DNA of 64,000 bases from Lysobacter sp. Root76 (GTDB taxonomy: Bacteria > Pseudomonadota > Gammaproteobacteria > Xanthomonadales > Xanthomonadaceae): positions 172,730 to 236,729 of the forward strand of contig NZ_LMIK01000008.1 of NCBI RefSeq assembly GCF_001428685.1. The letters are read 5' to 3'. Under the pieces are notes generated by a model. That model made no database searches. It saw only the letters and a list, made by a program, of their open reading frames with translations, and had not been told where the DNA came from. Below, in pieces: positions 27,304-36,068 of this stretch; positions within the stretch are counted from its first letter, which is position 1, and every line of letters starts with the position of its first letter. The position numbers and the translations under genes are program-made.

Positions 27304-28062
27304 ATGCGCAGCGGCAATCCGGCATTGAAGGAATCGACCTTTCTCGACCTCGGCACCGGTTCGGTGGTTCAGGGCGACAGCCAGGCGATGAGCTTGAACG
27401 GCACGGTCAACAAGACCGGCCTGCTGTTGCTGCTGACTGTGATCACCGCGGCCTACGCCTGGAGCCAGATCAGCATCACCCCCGAGGGCGCCACCGGCCA
27501 GATGCCGTTCATGCTGATCGGCGGCCTGGGCGGCCTCGTCCTGGCCCTGGTGACGGTGTTCAAGAAGACCTGGGCGCCGGTGACCGCGCCGGCGTACGCG
27601 CTGGTCGAGGGCCTGTTCCTGGGCGCGATCTCGTCGATGTTCGAGGCGCGCTTCCCGGGCATCGTGATGCAGGCGGTGATGCTGACCTTCGGCACCCTGT
27701 TCGCGCTGCTGCTGGCCTACCGTTCGGGCCTGATCAAGGCGACCGAGAACTTCAAGCTGGGCGTGGTCGCAGCCACCGGCGGCATCTTCCTGCTGTACCT
27801 GGTCAGCTTCGGCATGAGCCTGTTCGGCAAGAACATCCCCTACATCCACGAGTCCGGCCTGATCGGCATCGGCTTCAGCCTGTTCGTGGTCGTGGTCGCG
27901 GCGCTGAACCTGGTGCTGGACTTCGACTTCATCGAAACCGGCGTCGAGCAGCGCGCACCCAAGTACATGGAGTGGTACGCCGCGTTCGGCCTGATGGTGA
28001 CCCTGGTGTGGCTGTACGTCGAGTTCCTGCGCCTGCTGTCGAAGCTGCAATCGCGCAACTGA
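27304..28062 (+). CDS. Bax inhibitor-1/YccA-family membrane protein
   Basis: A 252-residue inner-membrane protein with about seven membrane segments after a 40-residue cytoplasmic N-terminus (LLLLLTVITAAYAWS; FMLIGGLGGLVLALVTVF; VMQAVMLTFGTLFALLLAY; GFSLFVVVVAALNLVLDF). The block ALVEGLFLGAISSMFE and the acidic region DFDFIETG are typical of bacterial BI-1 proteins, which act as pH-gated cation leaks or modulate FtsH. ATG 27304 follows AGGGGC. A strong terminator ends the gene. Confidence 0.9.
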   Translation: MRSGNPALKESTFLDLGTGSVVQGDSQAMSLNGTVNKTGLLLLLTVITAAYAWSQISITPEGATGQMPFMLIGGLGGLVLALVTVFKKTWAPVTAPAYALVEGLFLGAISSMFEARFPGIVMQAVMLTFGTLFALLLAYRSGLIKATENFKLGVVAATGGIFLLYLVSFGMSLFGKNIPYIHESGLIGIGFSLFVVVVAALNLVLDFDFIETGVEQRAPKYMEWYAAFGLMVTLVWLYVEFLRLLSKLQSRN

Positions 28063-28087
28063 GCCCGACGCTCGGCCGCAACGAAGA

Positions 28088-28113
28088 AGGGGCGCAATCG
28101 CGCCCCTTTTTTT
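28088..28113 (+). terminator. Terminator of the BI-1-family gene
   Basis: AGGGGCGC and GCGCCCCT with a four-base loop, then seven T. Confidence 0.9.
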
Positions 28114-28140
28114 GCCTGCTTTCTTTTGACGGGCGGCCGC

Positions 28141-29484
28141 TCAGCCCTGCCCTTCGGCCGCTTGCGCGAGTGGCTGCGGCGCGCGCTTGCGCGAGGACCA
28201 CAGCATCGCGGCGAGGGTGATCGCGCCCAGCAGCCAGCTGTAATGCACGCTGCCGGCCAGCGCCAGCGGCGAGACCGCGCCCAACGAGGCCGCCAGCAGG
28301 ATCTGCGCGCCGTAGGGCAGCACGCCCTGGATCACGCAGGCGAAGATGTCGAGCACGCTGGCCGCGCGCGCCGGCGGCACGCCGTGCTGCTGGGCGATGT
28401 CGCGGGCCAGGCCGCCGCTGATCAGGATCGCGACGGTGTTGTTGGCGGTGAACACGTCGGTGGTCGCCGACAGCGCGGCGATGCTGAGTTCGCCGGCGCG
28501 CCGGCTCTTGTGCCCGCGCGCGAAGCGGCCGATCGCCTGCGCCAGCCAGGCCAGGCCGCCGGTCGCCTTCATCAGCGCGCCCAGGCCGCCGACCAGCAGC
28601 GACAGCAGGGTGATTTCGATCATGCTCTCGAAGCCGTCCCAGATATGCCCGGCGTAGGCGGCCAGACCGAAATCCTCGGCAAGGAAGGCGCCGAACGCGC
28701 CGGCCACCACCAGGCCCACGCTCAGCACCACGATCACGTCGACGCCGGCCAGGGCCAGGCCCAGCACGATCAGGTACGGCACGATCAGCCAGGCCGAGAC
28801 CGGCTCCAGCGGCGCGACCGGCGCGGTCTCGCCGACGAAGCCGAGCACGACCACGGTCAGCAGCGCGGCCGGCAGCGCCAGCTTGAAGTTCTCGCGGAAC
28901 TTCTCGCGCATGGTGCAGCCCTGTGTGCGGGTGGCGACGATGGCGGTGTCGGAGATCACCGACAGGTTGTCGCCGAAGGTGGCGCCGCCGATCACCGCGC
29001 CCAGCACCAGCGCCCGGTCCAGGCCGGAGGCGTCGGACACGCCCAGCGCGATCGGCGCGACCGCGGCGATGGTGCCCATCGAGGTGCCCAGCGACAGCGA
29101 GATGAAGCCGGCGACCACGAACAGGCTCGGCAGCAGCAGCGCCGGGTGCACGTGACCGATACCGAGCGAGACGATCGCGTCGACCGCACCGATCGCCTTG
29201 GACACTTCGACGAAGCCGCCGGCGAGCAGGAAAATCAGGCACATCAGCACCACGTTGCTGTCGCCCATGCCTTCCAGCAGCGTGTCCAGCGGCTTGAGCT
29301 TGCGGCGCCAGGCGATGAACGCGGCCAGCGCCAGCGCCGGCAGGATCGCGACCGGCGCGCGCAGCTGATAGAAGCCCATCGCTTCGCCGTGGGTGGTGAA
29401 GTAGATCCCGGCACCGAAGAACAGGGCCAGGAACAGCAGCAGGGGCGTCAGCGCGAGCGCGCTGGGGCGGACCGGGGCATTCAT
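28141..29484 (-). CDS. NhaC-family Na+/H+ antiporter
   Basis: A 447-residue inner-membrane transporter with some ten to twelve hydrophobic helices. The conserved stretch GAVIGGATFGDNLSVISDTA and the second-half SATTDVFTANNTVAILISGG are the paired re-entrant signatures of the NhaC/NhaD-type antiporters. Likely exchanges Na+ (or an organic cation) for protons. ATG 29484 is used; a TTG seven codons upstream is possible. The stop lies close to the BI-1 terminator, so the two genes converge. Confidence 0.85.
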   Translation of the reverse strand: MNAPVRPSALALTPLLLFLALFFGAGIYFTTHGEAMGFYQLRAPVAILPALALAAFIAWRRKLKPLDTLLEGMGDSNVVLMCLIFLLAGGFVEVSKAIGAVDAIVSLGIGHVHPALLLPSLFVVAGFISLSLGTSMGTIAAVAPIALGVSDASGLDRALVLGAVIGGATFGDNLSVISDTAIVATRTQGCTMREKFRENFKLALPAALLTVVVLGFVGETAPVAPLEPVSAWLIVPYLIVLGLALAGVDVIVVLSVGLVVAGAFGAFLAEDFGLAAYAGHIWDGFESMIEITLLSLLVGGLGALMKATGGLAWLAQAIGRFARGHKSRRAGELSIAALSATTDVFTANNTVAILISGGLARDIAQQHGVPPARAASVLDIFACVIQGVLPYGAQILLAASLGAVSPLALAGSVHYSWLLGAITLAAMLWSSRKRAPQPLAQAAEGQG

Positions 29485-29597
29485 CGCTTCATCCGAATGG
29501 AACAATTTACCCGTCTATTTTGCAGTGCAACATGGGCGGTGTCGAGGGCTGGGGCTAGGGGCTGGGGTTGAGGTTCATGCAGCCCTGGCATGTGCGG

Positions 29598-29641
29598 CCC
29601 TCACCCCAACCCCTCTCCCGCTTGCGGGAGAGGGGTTGGGG
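29598..29641. repeat. Dispersed palindromic repeat family A, complete copy
   Basis: The best copy in the window: CCCAACCCCTCTCCCGC and its complement GCGGGAGAGGGGTTGGG meet around a two-base centre (TT), giving a long perfect hairpin. It lies between the antiporter and icd. Confidence 0.85.
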
Positions 29642-29669
29642 CGCGGATGCGTCGCTTACCTCCCAAACG

Positions 29670-29697
29670 CAACGAGGCGCCCGAAGGCGCCCCGTTG
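29670..29697 (-). terminator. Stem-loop downstream of icd
   Basis: CAACGGGGCGCC and GGCGCCTCGTTG (minus strand) with a four-base loop, 20 bases after the icd stop. There is no T run, so termination strength is uncertain. Confidence 0.45.
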
Positions 29698-29717
29698 CGG
29701 TACCGCGTCGGCCGAGA

Positions 29718-30731
29718 TCAGGCCGTGGCGCGGCTCGCGATCGCCTTGGCGAACGACAGCGTATTGCCCTCGCCACCCAGGTCCGGGGTCAGCGAATCCT
29801 TGGCTTCGAGCGTGGCGACGATGGCCTCGCGCAGCTTGGTCGCCTTCTCCGGCTGGCCGAGGTGGTCGAGCATCTGCGCCGCGCCCAGCAGCAATGCGCA
29901 GGGGTTGGCGATGCCCTTGCCGGCGATGTCCGGGGCCGAGCCGTGCACGGCTTCGAAGATCGCCGCGTCGGTGCCGATATTGGCGCCCGGGGCCAGGCCC
30001 AGGCCGCCGACCAGGCCGGCGCAGAGGTCGGAGATGATGTCGCCGAACAGGTTGGTGGTGACGATGATGTCGAACTGCTCCGGACGCATCACCAGCTGCA
30101 TGCAGGTGTTGTCCACGATCATCTCGTTGCACTGGATGTCCGGGTACTGCTGCGCCACTTCGCGCGCGGTCTTCAGGAACAGGCCCGAGGTCGACTTCAG
30201 GATGTTGGCCTTGTGCACCACCGTGACTTTCTTGCGGCCGGTCTTGCGGGCCAGGTCGAAGGCGTAGCGCACGATGCGCTCGGAGCTGCGGCGGGTGATC
30301 TTCTGGGTCAGCAGCGCGGTCTCGCCGTCTTCCGACAAGGACTGGCCTTCGCCGATGTAGGCGCCTTCGGTGTTCTCGCGCACGGTGATCAGATCGACGC
30401 CGCTCGGGAAGCGCGACTTGGTGTTCGGGAACGACTTGGCCGGACGCACGTTGGCGTACAGGTCGAAGCGCTTGCGCAGCTCGACGTTGATCGAGCTGAA
30501 GCCTTCGCCGACCGGCGTGGTCAACGGGCTCTTCAAGGCGATGCGGTTCTTGCGGATCGAGTCCATGGTCGCGGCCGGCAGCAGTTCGCCGTGCTTTTCC
30601 AGTGCGACCAGGCCGGCATCGGCGAATTCGTAGCTCAGACCGAGGTTCATCGCGTCGAGCACGTGCAGGGTGGCGTCCATGATCTCCGGGCCGATGCCGT
30701 CGCCACGGATGACCGTAATGGTTTGCGTCAT
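29718..30731 (-). CDS. NAD-dependent isocitrate dehydrogenase
   Basis: Oxidises isocitrate to 2-oxoglutarate in the TCA cycle. 337 residues, the short beta-decarboxylating dehydrogenase type (IDH/IPMDH family) rather than the 415-residue NADP enzyme of E. coli. Seen: N-terminal ITVIRGDGIGPEIMDATL, isocitrate-site SSINVELRKRFDLYANVRP, VRENTEGAYIGE, metal-site TNLFGDIISDLCAGL and cofactor-site HGSAPDIAGKGIANP. Xanthomonads carry this NAD form. A homoisocitrate or isopropylmalate specificity is less likely given ENTEGAYIGE. Confidence 0.88.
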   Translation of the reverse strand: MTQTITVIRGDGIGPEIMDATLHVLDAMNLGLSYEFADAGLVALEKHGELLPAATMDSIRKNRIALKSPLTTPVGEGFSSINVELRKRFDLYANVRPAKSFPNTKSRFPSGVDLITVRENTEGAYIGEGQSLSEDGETALLTQKITRRSSERIVRYAFDLARKTGRKKVTVVHKANILKSTSGLFLKTAREVAQQYPDIQCNEMIVDNTCMQLVMRPEQFDIIVTTNLFGDIISDLCAGLVGGLGLAPGANIGTDAAIFEAVHGSAPDIAGKGIANPCALLLGAAQMLDHLGQPEKATKLREAIVATLEAKDSLTPDLGGEGNTLSFAKAIASRATA

Positions 30732-30923
30732 GAGGGAAGTCTTCCAACGATAGGGCGCGGCGCAAGCGGCGCGGCGCACGAGGTGTGAGCCCCGTAATTA
30801 TGCCGGAAGCGGCTCCGCCCTGCATTCGGCGGCGTATTGGACGATGGTCGGGGGCGGCCAACGGCCCGACTCGGCCAGGTCGGGCACGTCGTTCAGGCGG
30901 GTGCGCAGCAGGACGGCCTGCGG

Positions 30924-31008
30924 CGGGAGCGGCGGGAGCCGCGATCGCGACATCCAGCCGGCGCCGTCGTTGAGATATCGCGATCGCGGCTTACGCCGCT
31001 CCCACAGG
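30924..31008. repeat. REP-like inverted pair, family B
   Basis: Left arm 30924-30949 (CGGGAGCGGCGGGAGCCGCG...) and right arm 30979-31004 (...CGGCTTACGCCGCTCCCA) are inverted around a 29-base centre. The same arms recur at 62139-62230. This is the GTGGGAGCGGCGTAAGCCGCG-type REP of Pseudomonas and Xanthomonad genomes, shown here in two parts. Confidence 0.8.
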
Positions 31009-31021
31009 AATCGACCGGGAA

Positions 31022-31417
31022 TCAGCCGTGGTCGTGCCCGGCCGGCGCCTGGGCGTCGCCCTGCTCCAGCCGGTCGAGGAAATCGACCGCGCGGCGCAGG
31101 TGCGGGATCACGATGGAACCGCCGACCACCAGGCCGACCGAGAAGGCCTCGAACATCTCGTCGCGGTTGACCCCGGCTTGCTTGCACTGGGCGACGTGGT
31201 AGCTGATGCAGTCGTCGCAACGCAGCACCATCGAGGCGACCAGGCCCAGCAGTTCCTTGGTCTTCAGGTCCAGCGCGCCGGGCTGGTAGGTCTGGGTGTC
31301 GAGGGCGAAGAAGCGCCGCACGACCTGGTTGGGTTCGGCCAGGATGCGTTCGTTCATGCGCTTGCGGAAGGCGGTGAACTCGGCGACGCGGTCGCTTTCG
31401 GTACTGTCGTTGCTCAC
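31022..31417 (-). CDS. Carboxymuconolactone decarboxylase/AhpD-like protein
   Basis: A 131-residue helical protein. Residues 45-115 hold the AhpD-like domain with the redox pair Cys67-x2-Cys70 and His74 (RCDDCISYHVAQCKQAG), the arrangement used for alkylhydroperoxidase activity. GTG start at 31417, six bases after AAGGAG. Next downstream-to-upstream neighbour is glutaredoxin, so a thiol-redox role fits, but the true substrate is unknown. Confidence 0.85.
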   Translation of the reverse strand: MSNDSTESDRVAEFTAFRKRMNERILAEPNQVVRRFFALDTQTYQPGALDLKTKELLGLVASMVLRCDDCISYHVAQCKQAGVNRDEMFEAFSVGLVVGGSIVIPHLRRAVDFLDRLEQGDAQAPAGHDHG

Positions 31418-31561
31418 GGAAACTCCTTGAATGAGGGGCGCGGGATGAGGGGCGCGCTTGCCGTCGATGGCGTTGGCGTTTCGGCGTGCGGATCGTCCGG
31501 CTGGTTCATTCCCGGCCGGGCGTTCGCGGGCGCAGGCGGCCGTGCCGCCCGGCGCGCCCGC

Positions 31562-31849
31562 TCAACCCGCCAGCAGGGGTTCGAGACCGCCGGCGCGATG
31601 CAGCGCGATCATGTCGTCGTAGCCGCCGACGTGGGTGCCGCGGATGAAGATCTGCGGCACGCTGGTGCGGCGGGTCAGGCTCATCATCTTCTCGCGCTGC
31701 GCCGGGTCCAGGTCGATCCGGACCTCGGTCCAGGACTCGCCCTTGCTCTTGAGGAAGTTCTTCGCGGCGACGCAATAGGGGCAGATCGCGGTGGTGTAGA
31801 TCACGATCTTCTCGGCCGATCCGGTCGGCGCGGTGTCGGTGACGCTCAA
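31562..31849 (-). CDS. grxC: Glutaredoxin 3
   Basis: A 95-residue dithiol glutaredoxin reducing disulfides with glutathione in the cytoplasm. Active site CPYC (Cys23, Cys26), TSVPQIFI with the cis-proline, and GGYDDMIALH for glutathione binding. The start is a TTG at 31849, seven bases after GGAG; no ATG gives a full N-terminal strand. The short N-terminal extension (MSVTDTAPTGSAEK) is unusual but harmless. Confidence 0.92.
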   Translation of the reverse strand: MSVTDTAPTGSAEKIVIYTTAICPYCVAAKNFLKSKGESWTEVRIDLDPAQREKMMSLTRRTSVPQIFIRGTHVGGYDDMIALHRAGGLEPLLAG

Positions 31850-32074
31850 GACGATTCTCCTGATGAAACTCGGCGGGGTGCTTGCGGTCGAATATGGGCC
31901 CGCACGGTGCGCCATTAAACCGCGCCTGCGGAACGCTGTCGTCCACCGGTGCCTTCCGCGGCCCGGCCGGGCTCCGATTAATGGACGATTCACCCCGCCG
32001 GGCATGGCGGACCGCATCCTGCCGTGCGAACGTGCACCTGCCGTCCGCGCCACCCGCGACCGAGGAACGCCTGC

Positions 32075-33715
32075 TTGCGCCGCATCGCCCTGCTCTCCGC
32101 CGCCATCACCCTCGCCGTCGCCAGCGTCTGCGCGCCGGCCCAGGAATCGAGCCTGCCCGACATCGGCTCGTCCGCGGGCGAACTGCTGACCCCGGCCCAG
32201 GAGCGCGAATACGGCGCGATGATGCTGGCGCAGCTGCGCCACTACGACTACCTGCTGGAAGACCCGCTGATCAACAGCTGGCTCGACACCCTGGGCACGC
32301 GCCTGGCCGCCAGCAGCGACCGCCCGCGCCAGCCCTTCACCTTCTTCGTGATGCGCCAGCGCCAGATCAACGCCTTCGCGACCCTGGGCGGCTACATCGG
32401 CGTCAACGTCGGCCTGGTGCTGGCGGCCGAGCGCGAGGACGAAGTGGCGGCGGTGCTCTCGCACGAAATCGCCCACGTCACCCAGCAGCACGTGCTGCGC
32501 GGGGTCGAGCGCGCCCAGCGCGACCAGTTGCCGATCCTGCTGGCGATGCTGGGCGCGATCGTCGCGGCCCAGGCCGCCGGCGGCAATTCCGCCGACGCCG
32601 CCGCCCAGGCCGCGATGGTCTCGGCGATGGGCCTGATGCAGCAGCGCCAGATCGACTACACCCGCTCCAACGAGTCCGAAGCCGACCGCCTGGGCATCCA
32701 GACCCTGGCCCGCAGCCAGTACGATCCGGCCGCGATGGCGGACTTCTTCGCCAAGATGCAGGCCAAGTCGCGCAGCAACGCGGCCGGCTACTACGGCCCC
32801 ACCCCCGATTACCTGCTGACCCACCCGGTCACCACCACCCGCATCAGCGAGGCCAAGGCGCGCGCCGAGCAGATCGCCCGCAGCACCGTGGTCGCGACCA
32901 CGACGACGCCGAACGCCACCCGCAACGAACGCATCCCCAAGAACGGCTACAGCCTGCCCGGCGACGCGCGCGGCCTGGACAACCCGTTGCTGCCCGGCAC
33001 GCTGAAGCTGCAGGGCTACGAGCTGTCCGGCGGCGAAACCGGCTTCTTCGAGTTCGCCCGCGAACGCATGCGCGTGCTCAGCGCCGAATCGCCGCGCGAC
33101 GCCATCGCCGAATACGAGCGCCTAGGCAAGGGTAAGCTCGACGACGCCCAGCGCTATGGTCTGGCGGTGGCGCGGATGCGCGCCAACCAGGCCGCCGCCG
33201 CGGCGCCGGTGTTCGCCGAATTGCTGCAGGAACACCCCGACCACCTGTGGCTGAGCCTGGCCCTGAGCGAGGCCGAATCGCTGAGCGGTAAGGCCGTCTC
33301 GGCCGACGCCCGCTTCGACTCCCTGCTGCGGCAGATGCCGAACAACCGCGCCGTGGCGCTGACCTATGCCCGCTCCCTGTCGGAGCGCAATACGGTCGAG
33401 GCCGGCAAGCGCGCCCAGGCGGTGCTGCGTCCGCTGCTGGGCGCGGCCAGCGAGGACGCGGTGTTCCAGCAAGTGTTCGCACGCGCCTGTGAGATTGCGG
33501 GCGACCCGATCCGCGCCGGCGAGGCCTATGCCGAGGCCGCCTATCTGGGCGGTCGCCCGGAACAGGCCCTGGTCCAGCTGAACACACTGAAGAAGCGTCC
33601 GGAGCTGGATTACTACTCGCGCGCCCGGATCGAAGCCCGGATCGCCGCCATCACCCCGACCGTGCTGGAATTGCGGCGCCAGGGCGTGAAGGACGAGGAC
33701 CTGCGGCGTCGCTGA
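32075..33715 (+). CDS. BepA-type M48 metalloprotease with TPR tail
   Basis: Periplasmic protease/chaperone for outer-membrane protein (LptD) assembly. 546 residues. Signal peptide (RIALLSAAITLAVASVCAPA), M48 domain with HEIAH (His130-His134) and third zinc ligand in NESEAD (about 200-204), then a long helical TPR-rich C-terminal half (about 345-520). TTG 32075 follows GAGGAA and starts at the signal peptide; an upstream GTG would add a basic stretch. BepA (YfgC) of E. coli has the same order but is shorter (487). Confidence 0.88.
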   Translation: MRRIALLSAAITLAVASVCAPAQESSLPDIGSSAGELLTPAQEREYGAMMLAQLRHYDYLLEDPLINSWLDTLGTRLAASSDRPRQPFTFFVMRQRQINAFATLGGYIGVNVGLVLAAEREDEVAAVLSHEIAHVTQQHVLRGVERAQRDQLPILLAMLGAIVAAQAAGGNSADAAAQAAMVSAMGLMQQRQIDYTRSNESEADRLGIQTLARSQYDPAAMADFFAKMQAKSRSNAAGYYGPTPDYLLTHPVTTTRISEAKARAEQIARSTVVATTTTPNATRNERIPKNGYSLPGDARGLDNPLLPGTLKLQGYELSGGETGFFEFARERMRVLSAESPRDAIAEYERLGKGKLDDAQRYGLAVARMRANQAAAAAPVFAELLQEHPDHLWLSLALSEAESLSGKAVSADARFDSLLRQMPNNRAVALTYARSLSERNTVEAGKRAQAVLRPLLGAASEDAVFQQVFARACEIAGDPIRAGEAYAEAAYLGGRPEQALVQLNTLKKRPELDYYSRARIEARIAAITPTVLELRRQGVKDEDLRRR

Positions 33716-33880
33716 ACGGCTCTCGCCGGTCCTTGACCGGTCCTGGCCGCTCCTGACCGGATTTGTAACGTGTGACAGTCTGCTCCAGGGTCGCCGGTCC
33801 GCTCGCGACGGGCGCCCCGCGGTGGCGCTTTTGCCCAGCCAATCCCAAATCCCGCATCCCGCGCGCCGGCCTTTGCGACA

Positions 33881-33911
33881 GTGTCACGCGGACGTCATAA
33901 AACGGTAGTGT
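33881..33911 (+). promoter_or_regulatory. Pho box and promoter of phoB
   Basis: GTGTCAC (33881-33887) and ACGTCAT (33892-33898), both near CTGTCAT, are 11 bases apart as in Pho boxes, followed by an A-run and a possible -10 TAGTGT (33906-33911). It predicts autoactivation of phoB by PhoB under phosphate limitation. Confidence 0.65.
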
Positions 33912-33962
33912 ACTGACGCGGTTTCAAGGAAGAGCCCCGTTTCCACTCCCCCCGGTGACCGC

Positions 33963-34670
33963 GTGCAGAAGCGCATTTTGATAGTCGAAGACGAACCCGC
34001 CATCCGCGACATGGTGTCTTTCGCCCTGCGCAAGGGCGAGTACGACCCGATCCATGCCGGCGATGCGCGCGAGGCCCAGGCGGCGATCGCCGACCGCGTC
34101 CCCGACCTGATCCTGCTCGACTGGATGCTGCCCGGCACCAGCGGCCTGGAACTGGCCCGGCGCTGGCGCAAGGAATCGCTGACCCGCGAAATCCCGATCA
34201 TCATGCTGACCGCGCGCGGCGAAGAGAACGACCGCGTCGGCGGCCTCGAAGCCGGCGTCGACGATTACGTGGTGAAACCCTTTTCGGCGCGCGAACTGCT
34301 GGCGCGGATCCGTGCCGTGCTGCGGCGCTCGCGCGAGGACGACGAGGACGGCAGCGTCGGCATCGGCCCGCTGCGCATCGACGGCGCCGCCCACCGCGTG
34401 TTCGCCCAGGGCGACGGCGGCGACCAGGCGGTGCAGATCGGTCCGACCGAGTATCGCCTGCTGCACTTCTTCATGACCCACCCCGAGCGCGTGTACTCGC
34501 GCACCCAGCTGCTCGATCACGTCTGGGGCGGCAGCGTCTACGTCGAGGAGCGCACGGTCGACGTGCACATCCGCCGCCTGCGCAAAACCCTGGAACCGCA
34601 CCGTCTCGACGGCATGGTCCAGACCGTGCGCGGCGCCGGTTATCGTTTTTCTGCCTCACTCGCCGCGTAA
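33963..34670 (+). CDS. phoB: Phosphate regulon response regulator PhoB
   Basis: OmpR-class activator of the Pho regulon. 235 residues. Receiver domain with Asp53 (LILLDWMLPG) and Lys in VVKPF; C-terminal winged helix with IGPTEYRLLHFFMTHPERVY and VDVHIRRLRKTLEP. The IGPTEYRLL segment and the linker match PhoB rather than OmpR. GTG start at 33963. First gene of phoB-phoR-ppk1-ppx. Confidence 0.95.
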   Translation: MQKRILIVEDEPAIRDMVSFALRKGEYDPIHAGDAREAQAAIADRVPDLILLDWMLPGTSGLELARRWRKESLTREIPIIMLTARGEENDRVGGLEAGVDDYVVKPFSARELLARIRAVLRRSREDDEDGSVGIGPLRIDGAAHRVFAQGDGGDQAVQIGPTEYRLLHFFMTHPERVYSRTQLLDHVWGGSVYVEERTVDVHIRRLRKTLEPHRLDGMVQTVRGAGYRFSASLAA

Positions 34671-34681
34671 GCTTGGCGGGT

Positions 34682-36028
34682 ATGCCACCCCGCGCCCGAT
34701 CCGCCTGGTTCCGCACCCTGGGACAGCTGCTGCTGATCCTGGCGGCCGCGGCCGTGGCCGGGCTGCTGATCGGCCAGCCGTGGCCGACCGTGACCCTGGC
34801 GGCGCTGGGCGTGGTCGCCTGGCACTACTGGCGGCTGCGGCGCGTGCTGATCCGGCTGACCGCGCGCCAGCGCCTGACCCCGCCGCTGGGCGAAGGCATC
34901 TGGAACGAACTGGACCGGCTGCTGCACCGCAGCCAGGCCGAGATGCGCGGCCGCAAGCGCCGCCTGATCGAAATGTTGCGCGCCTACCGCGCCGCCGCCG
35001 CGGCGCTGCCCGACGCGATCGTGGTGGTGGAGCGCAACAGCCAGCGCATCCAGTGGTTCAACGAAGCCGCCAACGGCCTGCTCGGCCTGCGCTACCCGCG
35101 CGATATCGGCGGTTCGCTGTCGCAGAAGCTGCAGCCGCTGCAGCTCGCTCACTGGCTGGCCGCCGGACGTAACGCCGAGCCGCTGGAAGCGTCCTCGCCG
35201 TGGAACCCGGCCGCGACCCTGAGCCTGCGCCTGATTCCCTACTCCGAAAATCTGTGGCTGCTGGTCGCCCGCGACGTCAGCCGCCTGTTGCAGCTGGAGC
35301 AGATGCGCCGCGACTTCGTCGCCAACGTCTCGCACGAACTGCGCACGCCGCTGACCGTGGTCCACGGCTATCTGGACATGCTCGACCCCAGCGAACACCC
35401 GGACTGGGCGCCGATGCTGGCCGAGATGCAGCGCCAGTCGCAGCGCATGACCCAATTGGTCGAAGACCTGCTGATGCTGTCGCGGCTGGAGTCGCAGGAC
35501 AGCCTGCCGGCCGAGGAGACCGTGGCCATGTCCTCGATGCTGTCCACGCTCAAGCGCGAAGCCATGGCGCTGAGCCAGGGCCGGCACGAGATTGCGATGG
35601 AAGACCTGGCCGGGGTCGACCTGTGGGGCTCCAACAAGGAGCTGCATAGCGCGTTTTCGAACCTGGTCAGCAACGCGATCCGCTATACCCCCGCCGGCGG
35701 CTCGATCCGGATCCGCTTCCGCCCCGAACATCAGGGCATGGGGCGCGGGGTGTTGCTGGAAGTGATCGACAGCGGCTATGGCATTCCGGCCGCGCACCTG
35801 CCGCGCATCACCGAGCGCTTTTACCGCGTGTCCACCAGCCGTTCGCGCGAGAGCGGCGGCACCGGCCTGGGCCTGTCCATCGTCAAGCACGTGCTCAACC
35901 TGCACCAGGCGCGGCTGGAAATCGTCAGCGAGGTCGGCCGCGGCAGCACCTTCGCCTGCCATTTCGGCAGCGACCGCGTACGCAGCCGCGACGCCTATCT
36001 AGATAACCTGTCCGAAGCTTTGCCCTGA
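34682..36028 (+). CDS. phoR: Phosphate regulon sensor histidine kinase PhoR
   Basis: Membrane kinase that phosphorylates PhoB when phosphate is low. 448 residues: two close N-terminal hydrophobic segments (about 10-50) with almost no periplasmic part, a PAS-like domain (about 95-200, LPDAIVVVERNSQRIQWFNE), an H box with His218 (VSHELRTPLTVVHGY) and a HATPase domain (NLVSNAIRYTP, DSGYGIPA, GGTGLGLSIVKH). This layout is that of PhoR. ATG 34682 lies 11 bases after phoB. Confidence 0.95.
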   Translation: MPPRARSAWFRTLGQLLLILAAAAVAGLLIGQPWPTVTLAALGVVAWHYWRLRRVLIRLTARQRLTPPLGEGIWNELDRLLHRSQAEMRGRKRRLIEMLRAYRAAAAALPDAIVVVERNSQRIQWFNEAANGLLGLRYPRDIGGSLSQKLQPLQLAHWLAAGRNAEPLEASSPWNPAATLSLRLIPYSENLWLLVARDVSRLLQLEQMRRDFVANVSHELRTPLTVVHGYLDMLDPSEHPDWAPMLAEMQRQSQRMTQLVEDLLMLSRLESQDSLPAEETVAMSSMLSTLKREAMALSQGRHEIAMEDLAGVDLWGSNKELHSAFSNLVSNAIRYTPAGGSIRIRFRPEHQGMGRGVLLEVIDSGYGIPAAHLPRITERFYRVSTSRSRESGGTGLGLSIVKHVLNLHQARLEIVSEVGRGSTFACHFGSDRVRSRDAYLDNLSEALP

Positions 36029-36068
36029 ACCCCTCCAGCGCGCCCAGCCTGTGAACCTCGAGTCCGCC